Notes under the pieces: generated by a model
Databases searched by the model: none
What the model saw: only the letters and a program-made list of their open reading frames with translations
Told to the model about the DNA's origin: nothing
Translations under genes and position numbers: made by a program
NCBI GenBank assembly: GCA_964019165.1
Contig: OZ025282.1
Coordinates: 10,204,229 to 10,268,228, forward strand
Direction of reading: 5' to 3'
DNA from: Mastigias papua
Taxonomy: Eukaryota; Cnidaria; Scyphozoa; Rhizostomeae; Mastigiidae
DNA length: 64,000 bases
In this document: in pieces, positions 1 to 15,980 of the stretch
Layout: each line of letters starts with the position of its first letter
How positions within the stretch are numbered: the stretch's first letter is position 1

Positions 1-297
1 ATTAAACAATGTTTTTCATTATTTCTCAGTTATACTCCTTTCACTCTTGAGGTAGATAAGCATTTAATTCCTGGTTAAACAACAAACATCATCACAAGAT
101 CTCAGTAAGAGTTTCCTTATCAATAGAAGAAAACAACTCTCCACCCCTTTCTCTTTTCATCGACCCACCTTTCCAACTCTCTTCCACTTTTCAACATAGG
201 CAATCTGACACGACCGACACGGCCATAGCTTCCGAAATAAAAAACACCCGTTCGGCATAGGTATAGGATGGAATATACTTGAATACCAGAAAGTTAC

Positions 298-3200
298 CTA
301 TATGCCTGTAAACTGGGTTGCTCTTCATAAATGAATGCAGACGGGTCTTCATCATTTTCCTCCTTGATTATGTGGCGCTTTACAATATCTGCTTCAACCC
401 AGTCTGAATCTCGATGTTTTGATTCTCTCCAATCTTCAATTACCATCTCCCCTGACTCTGACTCGCTAAAATACCAATATGGAACTTATTCAGCCAAAAA
501 AAATACTCAAGATGTCGGTCCAGTAATTTGTCTTCATAAAGTATTGACCTGGAGTGAATGAATTAAGCACTCACTAGACATTCTCTTTTTCTAGTTCAAA
601 TTGCTCTAACTTATGCTTCAGAAAGACAATAGCAAAAATACCTGACAAAGGGCAGCAATCTTCGATATGACGATACTGGAGTTGTCTCGGGAAAATTTGA
701 CAATATAGCAAGCCAATGTGGCAAGACGTCCGTGCCATGGTAGGTAAATAACTCTTCAAGAGGTTCACTGCAACTTGTTCTAGCATATTCAACAGCTTGA
801 TCAATGATGTTGCAACATCGAAATTGTAAAAAGAAATCAGGCTTGTAGCGCTCGGATGCTCTGAACGGACCACCAAGAATTGTCTAAAATTTGAATGCAC
901 AGTTGAAAAACTTTCGGTCATGTGCTGAATACAGGGACTAACAACCCATCCAAATCGCAACAGACTTTAAAAGTAGGATCATTATTTCACTCATCAACAG
1001 ACAAATGTTTTCACAGAGATAAATTGAATGTTTAGCTTACTTTCATTTGAAATTAAATTACAAAACAGCTGATATAATCATTTTGACTTGCATGCACAGC
1101 ATTCGCATAAAATTTTGCATTTCAAAACTAGCTCATCACATTCTTAACATACCACACTCACTCATGTCATTTTTCATTCATTCGTTGACCACCTCATTCG
1201 GTAGTCCTGCTATTCATTCATTTTCTAGATCATCAATCTATGAACAAATATTTTCACTCATTCACTCATTTGTTTAGCCATTTATATAACATTTCATAGA
1301 TTCCCAATTACATTGATTCACTGATTAGTTCATCCATCATCCATCATAATAGGCTAATCTCTCCACTTAATTACTTTATTTGATCAAAACAGCAAATTGA
1401 TTTGCAATTAGCGATAAAACATATTGCACGAAGGACAAACATGTCTCTAACCTCGTATGTTTCAAGTCTGTCTAAGTATTGCAAAATCTGCCATCGATAA
1501 CGACAAAGATGAATTTGCTTTTCTGTCAAGCTGTAAAATACAAATACCAATACGAATGAAAATAAACCAAAACACAAAACAATACATGCAATCCAATCGA
1601 CCACAAATATACACCACTATAAGCAATAGCAGACCTTGCCAACGAAAGCTGATAGTGAGTTTTCAAGTTCCAGAATTACCTCCTATAAACAAAAACATCA
1701 AAAAAGTCTCTAAAGCTTGAAAGATTATCGTTTCAACTGACTGAAATCCTGTTTCACATTATAATCATGGATACAAAATTTCTCATATCAAGCTGTTGGT
1801 CGAATGTTCACTGTAAGCCTTAACTAGGACATGTATCTCCAGTTGGAAAGTAGACGACAGTTCTAGTCACTGTAACCTTAAAGGATCCGATCGCCTATTG
1901 AATTTGTAACAATCAACTCTATTTTCATTAGCTGTTTCTGTGCCAGTGGAAATTAGTAAAAAACAGCAAGGTAATTCGTTGGGCCATTAGCATCATGAGG
2001 TACGATAGCCAGCTCCTTCCTCGCCACAGTCAACTCTATTTTAAAGCCAATAGGTAACCATTTGCAGGGTGGACAGTGAGCGAACACGCAAACTACGGCC
2101 GGAGGTGTGCCGTCAATAACTGATCTTCCGCGTGGCAAGCGAGAGCCCTAATCATTCGGATACTCGCCCTTGTATAACAATACTCTTTCGTATTTCAACA
2201 GATCAATTTGCTCAGTAAGTAAATTACTGTTATCAATCAGATATCTGTACTATGAGCAAATTAAAAATTAGCTCCATTATTTTCAAAAGAGCTCCTACTG
2301 CTTACCAATAATGCTATGAATGGCGATTAGCTATGCCAAGACTAGCAGGTAAAGTAAATATGTCGAAAGGACAATAACTGTAACAGTTGGCAGTTAGTAT
2401 GATGTGTCATACCAAGTTAACTAAACAGTTGCATTTCTAATTTCTTCACCCAGTTGGATTTGAGATAGAATATTAAGATAACCGTCAAACGGACGCATTA
2501 CAATTGGCAAAAAATACAATTTTCCAAACGCCTGACTGCGAAATTAATATGAACATTACTAAACCTTTCTAGTTTCAAGGAACTCAAGACATCACATAGC
2601 TTGTTAGCTTCATTTAATTCTTGACCTTCATCTTCATCATCAACATCGGCGCCAAATTGTTCTTGTGGTGAAACAAATGGCTGAACAGCTTCTGTATCAA
2701 TCGATTGTACAATCTTTAAACTTGTCCCTAAAAATCCATACTGAAGTAAATTCTTCATAGCATCAATGTCCTCTGGAACCCTTTTCACACACTCATTGAG
2801 AACCCAGAAACGATTGTTGATTTTGCTCTGCAAATCAAAAACTAAAGATCATATCGGAACTAGAAGAAATCTGGATTGGCGCTAAAGAGATCGTTGCCAA
2901 TTGATATGCTACTGTAGAGTCTAGCGGCAAATGAACAAATACAAGTGAATTAATGCGTGATGAAATATGTCGTAAGAAAATCTTGAAGATAAGAAGTGAT
3001 GTAGATAAGTAACAAAAAATTCGATGTTCTTTTCATAAGAAAGAAGCATATTAGAAACATGAGGCTGAAATCAGCCAGAAATTAAGAAAATATCAATAAA
3101 CACAGAGGAGCTGAACTTAAAAAGTAAGCTTAAATATACTAGATTACATTTTATTCACTGGAAACAAACAATCATTTAAGATAACCCAATTTGTATATAT

Positions 3201-6200
3201 ATATATATATATATTGTAACAATCAAAGTAATGTTCAGGAAAACAACTGAACCATTGAATTCTCGGTTCGTCTTTAAGAACTTTAAGCAACAGTTAAGAA
3301 GTATTTTAGGCTAGAATTCAGAAAATATTGAGAAAAATACAGGCTTGAAGTAAAAAGATTGGTTGTCGTACAAAAAGGCGTGCAGAACTGCAAAATATCG
3401 CACAAGAAAACTACTTTGTCCAGAATGAGTGGCTTGATGTTAACCAAATCAGTACTAAATCTACTCTCTCGATCAATGCAATTTACGACTTATAATCTAG
3501 GGGCAGCAACAAGTGAAACACTCCAAGTTACTACTATCACTCGGAAGTAAGAAATCACAAAATTTCTTGGAACAACGTGCATACAGAAGACACAGGAGCT
3601 GAACAACGTGGTATCAGTTCTACAGATAATATAAAAAATTGATGATGAAAGTACTATAGGCAAGCAAATGAACTGCGAAAAATATCTACGAACAAGTTGA
3701 AAAAGATTCCTCAATTCACCCCGCTCTTCTTGATAGGAGATTAGAACATAACATGAACCTGTCCATAACATGAATGCTAGTATAGAAATAGCAGTTCGTT
3801 TGCGGTGGTACAATTTTGCAAAATTTTCCGTATAATGCCAGACCTATGTTTGCCTCTTAGAAGTTAGACTGTACTGAAGCTTGTTTTGTCACTTCATTGC
3901 TGCAACAAATACTTGACATACCGGTCGCTATTTCCTAATTCGATATCGGACTGATCTTCTGACATTAGCCAATCTAAAAATGCTCAAATGATCAATGGCT
4001 CTAATCAATGTGCCAATGGCAGTAAAACCGTACGTTTTTCCGTTATCAATGTTCAGTAATTTCATTGCCTGAATCAAAGGAGCGTAATAATATGGAGACG
4101 GATCCTGAATCCCGTCGATGAATGGAGGCTGCAATGTTCTCATTTGCTTCCTAAAGTAACCTATAGCCGGATCCTTTGCAGAATTTCAAACTTTGATAAA
4201 CGAGAGTGAGATCGCCCCTAAGCACATTTCGACGGTTAATGAGGTTACTGGTTTTAGAGACTTGCTCGGCATTTCCCGAAATTAGATTGAGAAAATTTAC
4301 AAAAAGTTAACCCTATGCCACCTAGTAATACGTAACAATAATGCAATGATAAAATTTATTTATATTTAAAGGAAGTGATAAGATGGCCACAGATACAGTT
4401 GTCTAGTTTTTAATATAATTTACTTGTTTGTAAATTCAATATAATGTAGACAAATCGAGATATATAGTTATCTCTGAAAGCCATTGAACACAATACAATC
4501 AAACTTTCAACAGTTGGAAATCGGAGCCGTAACGCGCCACTTTACAGGAATAATCTTGCTCCTAATTTAATGCAATTTTCTCTTAAAACAATCAAAGAGC
4601 ACAGAGATATGAAAAGGAAGTTCTGTACTTTGAGACAGCTACGCATATAGTACGGCGATTTTGTTGGCCGATTGTGTAAAGAGTCTCCGATTATCTCAAG
4701 AAGCTTGAAATAAGTTTGAAAACGACTTCCTATAAAATTTGGCTCGCATACTAAATGATTTCCAATGAGAAATGTCTCAAATAATCAGTGGCAGATTCTA
4801 GAGAGGAGACAAACTTCCCGCATGAAGCAGATTAAAAGGCATTTTGACATGCAGTGGGATGATTCTAGGATCGAAATACCGATAGTAGGCGAATCTACTC
4901 GAAAAAGTTGGGCAGAACTACAATCGATGCCTGCACCCTTAAAGATGCATAAAAGTCAGTCATTGTATTAAATGGAATCTACAACTCATCTACTGTGCTG
5001 AAAAACTTAAAACATTTATTACCTGTGGCATACAGCCACATTTTTGGCTTTTTGCTCACCTTTTCACGAAATCATAACGCTTTTCTCTCATGCCGTCTAC
5101 AACTCCTGATATGCAAAAAACCATTAACAATAAATCTTTTACAGAACTCCCCATAGTAAGTTGAGTCTATGATAGTGATGTATCAATTGTGACCAGCTTA
5201 TTGTCTACCAATGCTATCGCTCCTCAACAAAGAAATAGTTGATATTTTGGCTTACAGAAAGCAGCAGTATGCTGCCAGATTGCCAACTGCAGGACAAAGA
5301 GAAATAACTTTCCTACAAAAAGCTGCATTTGAAATACTGACCAAGTAGTCTTTAATGGAAATGACTGTTGTCGGCGACTTGGTCCACTGCCGCTGATACA
5401 CCAAGTCAGTATCTAATTCAAATCGTTGCGCCAACTCCAATGCTTCACCATACTCTTCAAGATCAATCTGAATAATAAAAAGACCATTGAAATTTGATAT
5501 GTCAATCAAACAGAATGAGAACATCATTATGTCAGCAATAAGCGTACAGTGATTGCTAATCTATATACAATCAATGTCAAAAGTATCCGTACACATACAT
5601 TATTTTTTGACTCATAGAGCAGACCCCCTCTCCCCCTCAGAACAATGTTGAATTAATCAGGGATTACTCGCAGCATACACGTAAATTTTCTCTCAAATAG
5701 AACTCTACCAGTTAAGCTTTTACCTCAACATTGTTTTAAGGGGGTAGGGGACTATTAACCGTCAAATTTGACCGGAAATGTTATTATTGTCAAACCAACT
5801 TCATTATTCAAAAGTATTCCAAGGACTTTTGGCAGTGATCGTACTTTGAATACAGTACTAGACACATCGTTACAAAATCTAATGCTCAACAAAAGCCTTT
5901 AAATCCTCAAGCACCAAAATATTACGAATATTATTGGTACCAGCATAGCTACATCACAAGTACAAAGTCAACCGTATAGAAATTAAATGAAGCAATGTCA
6001 ATAACTTCTGCCGGTCTAGAGATGTCATCATACCTTTCTAGCATAAAGCTCCTCCGGTGTCGTTGATTGCAATGCAATAAGACGGTAAATTCGTTGCATC
6101 ACTCTACATATGCAAGCAAAATACAAACATACATATATCAATATACAAATAAATAAATAAATAAATAGTATTTATGCATATATTTATGCTTGTTTGTAGG

Positions 6201-9200
6201 TAGAGAAATTCAAAATATATTTTCTTCCGTAGACAAGCCGATTGATGTTTTCATCAGAACTGATAAGGAAATCAATTGAAATTTCTACAGCACAATAAGG
6301 TGGACGTTCGAAGTTCTTTTATTATACTTCAATACTTAAAAATTGCAGCTGTGAATTAGTATGTAATCGAAGGCAAGCAGATTGCAGAATGAGTATACTA
6401 CTGCGAGGCACTCACTTCTGCACCGCCCTTGGTATGTACGTATTTATATATTGCATTATATCAATGCAGTATACATAAGAATACATCTGTTGTGACAAAA
6501 ATAGGCCAAATCACTTCAACACTAAATACTTTGTCTCTAATTTCAACGCAGTAATCACAAACTGCCGATCATTAAGGGGTAAATAAAATCAGTTTGTGAT
6601 ATCACATATTCCTTATTTCATCAAGTTTTCAAGTATAAACGTTTAAATGTACAAAATAAACACAAAAAGAAATTTACATATTCCTTTCTTTAACCTCAAA
6701 TAACACTTAAACCTTTAGTATTCATTTGCATCCAATTGTATTCCTGGGTCATATAGAACGAACAGCTCTTCAAAGACGATAGTTGAGATGGCTCAACAAT
6801 TACCTGATCTGCTTCGAAGGAGGCTTAAAATTGTCACTCTCAGTCAGGAAATACAAAGTCTGCAGAGGAGATCGGAAATCAGGATCGATATGACAACAAG
6901 GATATCAAGGATTATTTAGCATTATTAATGACGCAGCAGATATTTCTTGAGATTTTAGGTACTGTTAAAAACCAAGTACTTCTAGCAAACAAAATATGAT
7001 TGAGAACGTACAATGGTACATAACAGCGAAATATTGTTAAATATTTTATCAATGGATGTTGAAACATGAAACTTCTCGTTATTCTATTTCTAATTACAAT
7101 GGTATATAAAAATAACTCTGAAATAATCTTCCGTAGCTTGCACAACTAGCTTCAAAGATACCTAGATATTCATCAATAGAAGTTTAAGAAACGTTGAATC
7201 CAATCTCGAAATGTATTCTTCAATCTGTACCCACTTGAATGCAAACAACAGACGCTCTATTGAAAGGTGCTGGCCTTGTCCATAGCAAGGTGCTCCTTGT
7301 GCAGCAATGTTGGCTCACCACAAAACAAAATCAATCGATTCTTCACCAACGCTCATTATGTCTTTTTAATCTGTAGCTACGTACATATCATGCTCTGATC
7401 AATGTTCCTGTGTCAGCATATTACATTACAGGAGATCATCAATCAACTGGAATTAAGATTAACAAATCTAATTAATATTGATATAAATTTGGTGGAAGCC
7501 AAGCACTCAAGAGTGAACACTAATATTGCTGCAACCGCCGTTCTCAGATACCCTGACACTCTGGAAAACCTAAATAACACACAAGAACATTCACCTGCTT
7601 GCAAATCTTTGAGATTCTAGTCATAATGTTCTCAGCCTCGTCATCATTATCATACTCCTCTGAATCATCCTTATTCAAAATGCTAGCCTCGCCAATCCTC
7701 TTAATTTTCTTTTCACACTAAAAACGAAATATAAATTCATCAACAATTCCCAAGGAATCTTTGACCGGGTTTCTCATTAGTTCTACTCGTCACTATGTCA
7801 TTAAAAAGATTAATTCAAAGTAATATAACAAGACATAGCTAGTCCGAACTGTCCTAATTATACTGCTACAGTTAAATCTCGTTAAGTCGGACTTTTGCTT
7901 AGTCGTACTGATTTCTCATTCCCCTTGGATTCCCTCCAACTTAATGAAAGACTTGGCTAACTTGGACATTCGTTAACTCGGACAAATTTCCCATCTCCCA
8001 TGAGAATCCGACAGAACGATTCTACCGTGTTTCACTAGAGAACGGTTATTGTAATATAAGGGAACAATCATTGCCCTTATATTCAAGGTGACTTACATAG
8101 TCCACACGGTCGCAATCGCTGTCGCAATTACAATGCTATCAGCCATGCACCAGTAGAACTACGTAGTTTTTTCAAATATATGGATAGCATTGCATACAGA
8201 CATGCTACAGGCCCTATCTTATCCTTTGTCTATTGTACACCTAGATGCCCAAATCCGAGCTCTATCAACCTCTCCTTCACATGAAATCCACAGCGCACGT
8301 AGACAGATATGGCAAATGTGACATAGCAAGTCTTCCATCAATTTCAGTTGTACATCTCGGGGGCATTGGTCTCGTTCTAAACATACCCTTATCAATAAAT
8401 AAGAAAGAAGGGTATGGACGAGGAATGAACGCTCAGATAATGAATGAGTTGTGATGCAATAGCCACCTACCTCTAACACAAGAAACTCACCATCACGAGC
8501 GTCAGTGGTACAAGGCCAAGGCTCAAACATTTCTTCAGACTGTCCGAGAAGATTTTCCAAACTGAAAGGCACAGAAATCGAAACTAGCTCAAATAAATAA
8601 CAAAACTAGGATGATTTAGTTACTCTGACCAATGAAATCAAGCACTGATACTTTCAAAGATTAACCGACATTTACAAGCTATCAAAGAATATAGCTCATT
8701 TGTCATCTACCAAGAGGATACTTGAGTTTTACAAGCTAATGATATTTTCTAAGAAATGATACTAAAGTGCAACACTAGTGACGCTATGATAAATGATTCA
8801 CAGTTTTAAAAGCTTCCACTTGAAGCTGATATTGACTTTCCTCGATTGGATGAACACACAAAATTTCAAGCTATGACCTCCATAAATGGACTTCAAACTG
8901 TCCCAGAGACACAAAATGCCTCAAAACAGTAAAAAAATGTCTCGTAAGTTGATGGTATCCCAAATGAATCCCTAAATCCTCTTGCACCTTTATCGAAATG
9001 TGATCAGAGGTGTCATATCACATGAAGCTCAGTTTTATACACACTCTTGGAAAAACACTACATCAAGCTTCCCCATTTTAGACTACAGACAACCAGAGAA
9101 ATATCCTGTTCAAAAAGGCATTATCATTAAACAGTGCATACTCCTTTGTTGATGACACCACTACTGAGCCAGATCCTCTTGCACAGATGATAGCCTTAAT

Positions 9201-12200
9201 AAACGAGAAATATAGATGCCATATGATAAATGGAAAAGCAGCAAATATCAAAATAATATGTGGTTTAACAAATGAAGGATGAAACAGGTAACATGGTGGG
9301 TTTTAACAGATCATACTACCATAGGTAAGATAATTAATGATGACCTCCCTAAACAAGGATGTACTGAGATCTGATAAGAACAATTATCATGGCAAATTAA
9401 AGACGTACTAATTTCTAATAAGTATCTTCAAACTGCACTTACCTAAAAAGAAATAACCACTAATGGAGGATCCAAGTGATAGCTAAAAAATCTGACAAGG
9501 AGTGATCTGCCTTACACAGGCTCTAAGTAAATATTAGTAACACACTATAACAATTATACAATAAACAGCAAACCTCTTCTGACCACCAATTAATATTCAC
9601 AAAGTTCTTTATGCCAGCTGTATCTGCAGTCAACATAACAAAAAATATGTAGAACAAAAGTGCAACTTTAAGATTAATACAAAAATAGAGACCAAAGTAA
9701 TACTGCCGGACAAATTTTCCATTTCTTAAACAAAATCCATATTTTTGTGAGTTCTTAAGAGCAGCTAAATACCTGTCATAATTTTTCATTCCTATTAGCG
9801 TTGCATCTGCTCTGTGGCCGCTGCTAAGCTTTGAGAAGGATATTCAAAACATGGCCTCATGTGATACAAAAACTTCATCAATCTCTCGTAAACAGAATAC
9901 TGATTGATATTAACAGACAATCATTAATCAATTTTGCAAAGTTATCCAATGACCAAGTCTACCAGCAGATAAATTTACACCTATAAATGAAACCAATCTT
10001 GCGCTCCGACATTTTATCGCACAAATCATGAGAGAAAGATATGGCATAAATAAAGAAAAAAAGTTTGCCTGTGATCAACTATGAAAACATTGATACTTTA
10101 CTGCTATCTATGTGTGTCATTTCGTTCAGCATATATGCATTTCTATCAGTATCAGATGATGGCTACGGCAGAAATATCTAAATCAATAACAACTCTTTAT
10201 TTGAATATTTCTTTACGAATAGCACCGTTTCTATTCAATACAGCGACTAAGATAATTTTAAGATTTAATGTACTGTCTATAAGGAGGCTGTTTTAGTCAT
10301 TCAAGAAAAATAAAGAAGGCATAAGCTTCTGTATTTTGACAAATAATGATGTAGAAGTAGCATAAACATTATGCAACAACTGGCTTGCATCAACTCATAT
10401 GAAAACATGACAAAAGGTCCAAATCACTTAGCAGCAAAATTTACGACTGAAGCAGTTTAGACCAACCTGTTCTGACAAGCTCCACGTCTTCTGGAGATTT
10501 AATGACGGCATCCGCCAAATAGCAATACGTCCATTTTGATGCAAAGTAACGATTGTGTCCTCATTCGGTGACAAACAGCATTTGTATATGCTATGCTGCA
10601 GTAGTATGAAACTTTTAGTAAAACATTCTCCAAGTAATCATTAAGCATACTACATTACTTTGCTTCTGTCAGGTTATAAAATAATCTGGCCATACAATAT
10701 AATATAATATAATATAATATAATATAATATAATATAATATAATATAATATAATATAATATAATATAATATAATATAATATAATATAATATAATATAATAT
10801 AATATAATATAATGTAATATAATTGAAATAATGATAAAAAGATAGAATTAAAAGTACAAAAAGACAAATAAAATCATAGATATAATAGGTAAGATGGACG
10901 AAGAAGGTAATATGCATATTTCTGTAACAATTACTTGTCATATGAGACATCTTATAGCACGAGAGTGTCAACTTGATTACTCAAGATGCTGAGAACAGCA
11001 GTAGATTAATGCCATTTTTCAAGTGCAATTGATCAGCATGCAAATAGCAAGATTTCTGACAAAAAGCAACTGCTAATACGAAACACTTTTCAGCATACTA
11101 CATATGGTTAAAAATTTCTCCACTATCATGTGCCACAGTAAAATGATGCATTTCAAACAAAATATTCATAAATTTCTAACCTAGATCATGGCTTCTCATT
11201 AACATAATTACAAAATTCAATTACGCAAAGGTCGATGAAAAAGAGAAAGAAAGTCAATCAACTGTCAACAAGTCGAAGTTAATTCTTATGGGTATGGATC
11301 CTCATATACAAATTTTTCTTTCGTATTAGACAATCCTTGTCACTTACAGTGCTTATATTTCTTGCTCTCCATGGGAATTCTTTCAGCCTGTTTCTCTTGC
11401 TTAGCTACAACAAGAGAGCACGACATAACATGTGTTAATTGAGCATTGCTTTGACAACAGGAATAACAAGTATAACAACAAACAAACAAAGCTTTGAAAT
11501 TTATAGACAAACAGCTAATTAACCGCTAACAAGTTCGTAACGAACAAATACATAATTTTAAAGGTAGGCGAGAGTGAAAAGCTGGAATTTGGTGGTGTCA
11601 CTTCTCGAGGCATAGCTAGTACTGTGTACAACATACTGAGCTCAGAAAAGTAAATGCTTCAAACAGGGGCCTCAGGATTCCTCTCAAAAAAATCTCCTGG
11701 CTTTCCACGTTTTTCCCAGCAGCTTTCAATGGACCAAGGAAATTAATTAGCATATGTACCGATATAGACGGGGCAAAAACAATGAAAGTGTGGAAAAATT
11801 CCCTGATAAGACAAAAGTTCCCTGAATTTTCCAGGTTTTCCTGACTCCTGAGAACCCTGTTCAAAGCTGGAATAATTAGGAATAAAAGCTGATTTCTGTC
11901 TTCAAACCTCTTTTTGACTTTTTGAGCCAGCATCAACGATTGCATAATACGGAACATCAGACAGTTGCCTCCAAAGCGTTATTCCAGCTCGTGCGCCGCA
12001 AAACCCTACATAGGTACAAAGAACAGTAAAGAAGAGTTAATAGTATACAATACAAAGGATGTAAGCATTGCAAATGGAGGCAAATCGAGGGATCTCGCAC
12101 AGTCGCATGAACATAAAGGATCCTACTAAAATGGGAATCTCCGCATTACAAATAGGCATATTGGATAAGAGGATCTACCAAAGCTGAAAAAGTTGCTATT

Positions 12201-15200
12201 TGCTGTAGTGTGGTATTTTCTTATTCATTTGATACTTTCGCAGGCACATGGTCGAAAGCGTCATTACTTCTATGTATCGAAACACATACAAAAGGAGAGT
12301 GACAATGATTTAGCATATTCATCCAAAGTCGCACTGAAACAGAGCTCAATGGCACTAGAATGAGTTGGACCTTCTCTCAAAATGATTAATCCATCTCACC
12401 TGAATCATCCAAAGATGGTTCATCACCATCAAACCCAACAACGACAAGCACACTATGCTTTGACGAGAAAGTTGCTGTCGCTACACCAGCTGAGTGGTAT
12501 CTTGCGAAGGAAAACGTATGATCCTCTTTGTAGCTAGAATTACTAAGGAGCGAAAGATGACATAAGAACAACACAGAGCAACAAAAAGTCCTCGAGTCTC
12601 TTGACATGAAATGATACTCCAATATAATATTTAATCTACAGGTGATTAAATTAATGAATGGTATGCTGGTACTACAGAATTTCACTACTGCACAAAAATG
12701 CGGAGACACATTTTGGCATTCCGAAAGGAATTTTTTCTTCATTTGAGTAAAAATCGTCGGGTAAACCCAAATATATAACCCTTTGCTGATATATTTACGT
12801 GGCAAGATTAATACTGCATCCTGTTGGCCACTTGGTTGGCAACGCACACAATGGGCATCTATTCACTATTGCTAATTATCAAAATAGATAAAAACACACA
12901 AAAAGAGGCTACTCATAAAAACATACAAAAAGAGAGTACTTAAGTCTGCTACTCCAGGCATTTTCCAAACGTTGTTGAGCCAGATACTCAGTATGCCAGG
13001 AGAGTAACTTTCGACTTTTAACACAAGGCAAATGTCCATGGAAAAGAACCTATCAGTCTAACTGTTCGTGGTTCTTGGCGTAAATTACATAGTACATTCT
13101 ACTATATAGAAAGAAATAAAGCTACCAGTCACGTGCATAATAAATTGTTGCAGATGGTTGGCTGCAAATGATTACTTTTATCACGGCCTTTGTTAAAAAT
13201 ATAGCAAAAGAATCTACATATGTAACGAATTCTACCGGTTAATAATCTTTGCAAGCTGCTAACATCATGCAGAAATGCCTGCAATTCTAAGGCCAACAAA
13301 AGTACTTCTAGCGCTTCTAGGTACAACATTTGCTACAAAATAATTGGACGATGAACTGCAAAAGATAAAACTGTAATCAAACGTCTCATGATACTAGCTA
13401 CATAAATGAAAATGAGCCTTCTAATTACGCTAATATATTACTTGAAAAAATGTATATGGTATCAATATTGTAAATATCACTCTTAAGGTCGGAGCTCACC
13501 TTAACAGATATCTGTGCAGTACTCCGTGGTATGTGATGCATATGAGGTCAAATTCCCTAAGAAAATAAATGGCTGATTAAATTATTATAATAAAGAGCAC
13601 TTGAATCATTGGCTGTGGGTATGTTCATAAAAGCCATGCATGTATGTATCTAACGGATATCTTTTCGCAGAAATAGTCGGCACTCCTGTGGTTCATCGAT
13701 ATAAATTCATATAAAGATCTTGGTTTGTCATATGTCTGGCACTGTGTCGATAATTATCATGTACTGCTCAAACCTGTCGATAAATCTCTTTTGCTACATC
13801 CCCTCTCCAACTCAAAAGCCTTCCAGCAAGCCACTCTTTATAACTTACCATTCATTTGATTTGGAAGTGTCAGTGAAAAACAGAGCAGATAAACAATTAT
13901 TGAATCCAGTTGGTAAATTCATTGAAGGTCCATGCTACGGGAAGAAGATAAAGAAACAATTCATCTCAAGATACAATTATTCAACAAACAATTTCCTTGG
14001 AATGTACTGTACTTTGAAAAATCCATAAAAAGTGCAAAGCATAATATGCATTTTTCACACTGTTATCTAGTATTAGCTAAAGTCTCAAGAGGAAAAAGTA
14101 CGCTGGGTTTCAAGAAGAAGGCCTGATAAATACAAACACACATGCAAAACAAAACAAAAATGAGTACTGTACTGATGATTACTCAAGTTTGAGTGGAAAC
14201 GTCTAAATAAACTAGTCTAAACAATATAGGTTCTATGATTGATTTCATTTCATGGATATGCTGTATGTCTCCTGATAAAAACTCTGGATTTGTCGAACAA
14301 TATTAATAGCTAAATGCTGGCTCTCTAAATGCTGTCGTCGTCCTTGTTCTCAAGTTTATTCAGGGCCGCATTTTCGAACTTCAACAAAAATAAGAATATA
14401 AAAAAGTATTTATATATTATTCCCTATTCCTTTGAATCATTTCTTTCTATCTTGGTAGCGTTCACTGGTACGAAACTAAGTGATTGATTTAATTCAATTT
14501 TATGAAGTTGGAAGTTCCCACGGATGTCATACTTCTGCAAGATATGTATACTGAGTACTGACATTAACACGGCATTTTTTTCCAAAATAACTCAAGAAAA
14601 TGAGCAGCAGATAATTAGTCTGTATGCTGCCTATGGATTTATGTCTAATAACTTTGGCAAAGAGCACATAGTCTTATGGCTGCCTTCGTTTAAAGATACA
14701 ACAATGTTACATGAATTTCTACACATCGACACAAATGTAAAACTTAAGAATGTACTCAAAAATACCCGTTTAATCTTGTAAAGTAGTAAACCACTTGCAT
14801 CAAAAACAGACACATCACCAAAACTGCAACATAAGACATTGAATACAATAGCGAACCTAATCACAGAACAGTTGCTGCCATTGTAAAATTCGACTCAAAT
14901 CATATCAACAGGCTGAGCAACTAATGGTTCACAAAGAGCTATAGGTAAAAGGTTTCCAGTGAGCTAAATATTACCAAGTAATCTATCGCTGTTAATGATA
15001 TTAAGATTGTGGCATAAGTTATCTTTCTATCAAGTAGACCTCCATCAGCAACTCTTCACTGCAATAGTTACTGGAATAAAATTAGTTGTTTGATCACTGT
15101 TAGGAAACGTTGCAATCAAATTCACGAGCTATCATGTACATACCAGTGGTACATACCTAAACAGGGATGGTGCCAGCCATCATAGACTGGCTTGGGGGAC

Positions 15201-15910
15201 TCAGGGGGCCATGCACCTCACATCCATAAGTACAATGGCTTACAATAAAAGACTATACTAAGAACAATAGTATGAAATAACACAGAATTAAGCCTTGCTA
15301 GAAACTTCCCATCCCCCTCTAACTTTTTCTCATTGAAATTGGATGAGTTATAAAATCAATCCAGGAGAGAAGTGGAGGGGGAACGCCCCCATAGCACTGG
15401 TAATATACCTACAGTTCAGCTTCATCCAGGCATAAGTTCAAACCAATGAAGCCTATGCTTTGCAAACTAAGATACAGGAAACAGCAGCATCTTCTGTCTA
15501 ATCAGCACTTACCTTGATGCAAATGCAAGGAATGAGCCATTCTGATTCCATGCAATTCTCCTCCATTGTGGAAATGGATCAGTCCCAACTATATAGACAA
15601 TTTGATGGAAGTTAGAAACTAACAATTAGGCCTCATAATAGAAGACATAATGAGATACTAGCTGTATGTGTAAAGGAGCATGGCCACTCTAATAATCTGT
15701 TTTTAGAAGATTATCAATATCATTCTTTGTTAAAACTTTACAGAACTCTTTTCTGAGCTGTATGGAATAGATATTCTACTTTGGTTTAGTGTCATTTTAT
15801 ATAGTGAATGATAATGAATTTTAAATGGTTGTAGATGTACATTCCAACCAACTACTAATAATATGAATTAATAACAATATATCATATGACATAACAGATA
15901 AGATCAGACC

Positions 15911-15980
<70 letters not shown>

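Noticed and set aside
10655..10971. Minus-strand ORFs rich in ILYYI repeats
   Set aside because: They are translations of the AATAT microsatellite, which is open in several frames.
12386..12847. A 153-codon minus-strand ORF as a separate gene
   Set aside because: Only its end (12400-12542) is coding, as an NBAS exon; the rest is upstream intron.
13129..13329. Minus-strand Leu-rich ORF considered as an NBAS propeller exon
   Set aside because: The exons 13849-13934 and 13500-13556 fill that part of NBAS in phase, and this frame does not fit.
15140..15420. Possible MITE with GGGGG-rich blocks in an NBAS intron (a similar block at 16620-16850)
   Set aside because: Ends are only loosely inverted (ACCAGTGGTA and AGCACTGGTA) with no target duplication; too weak to annotate.
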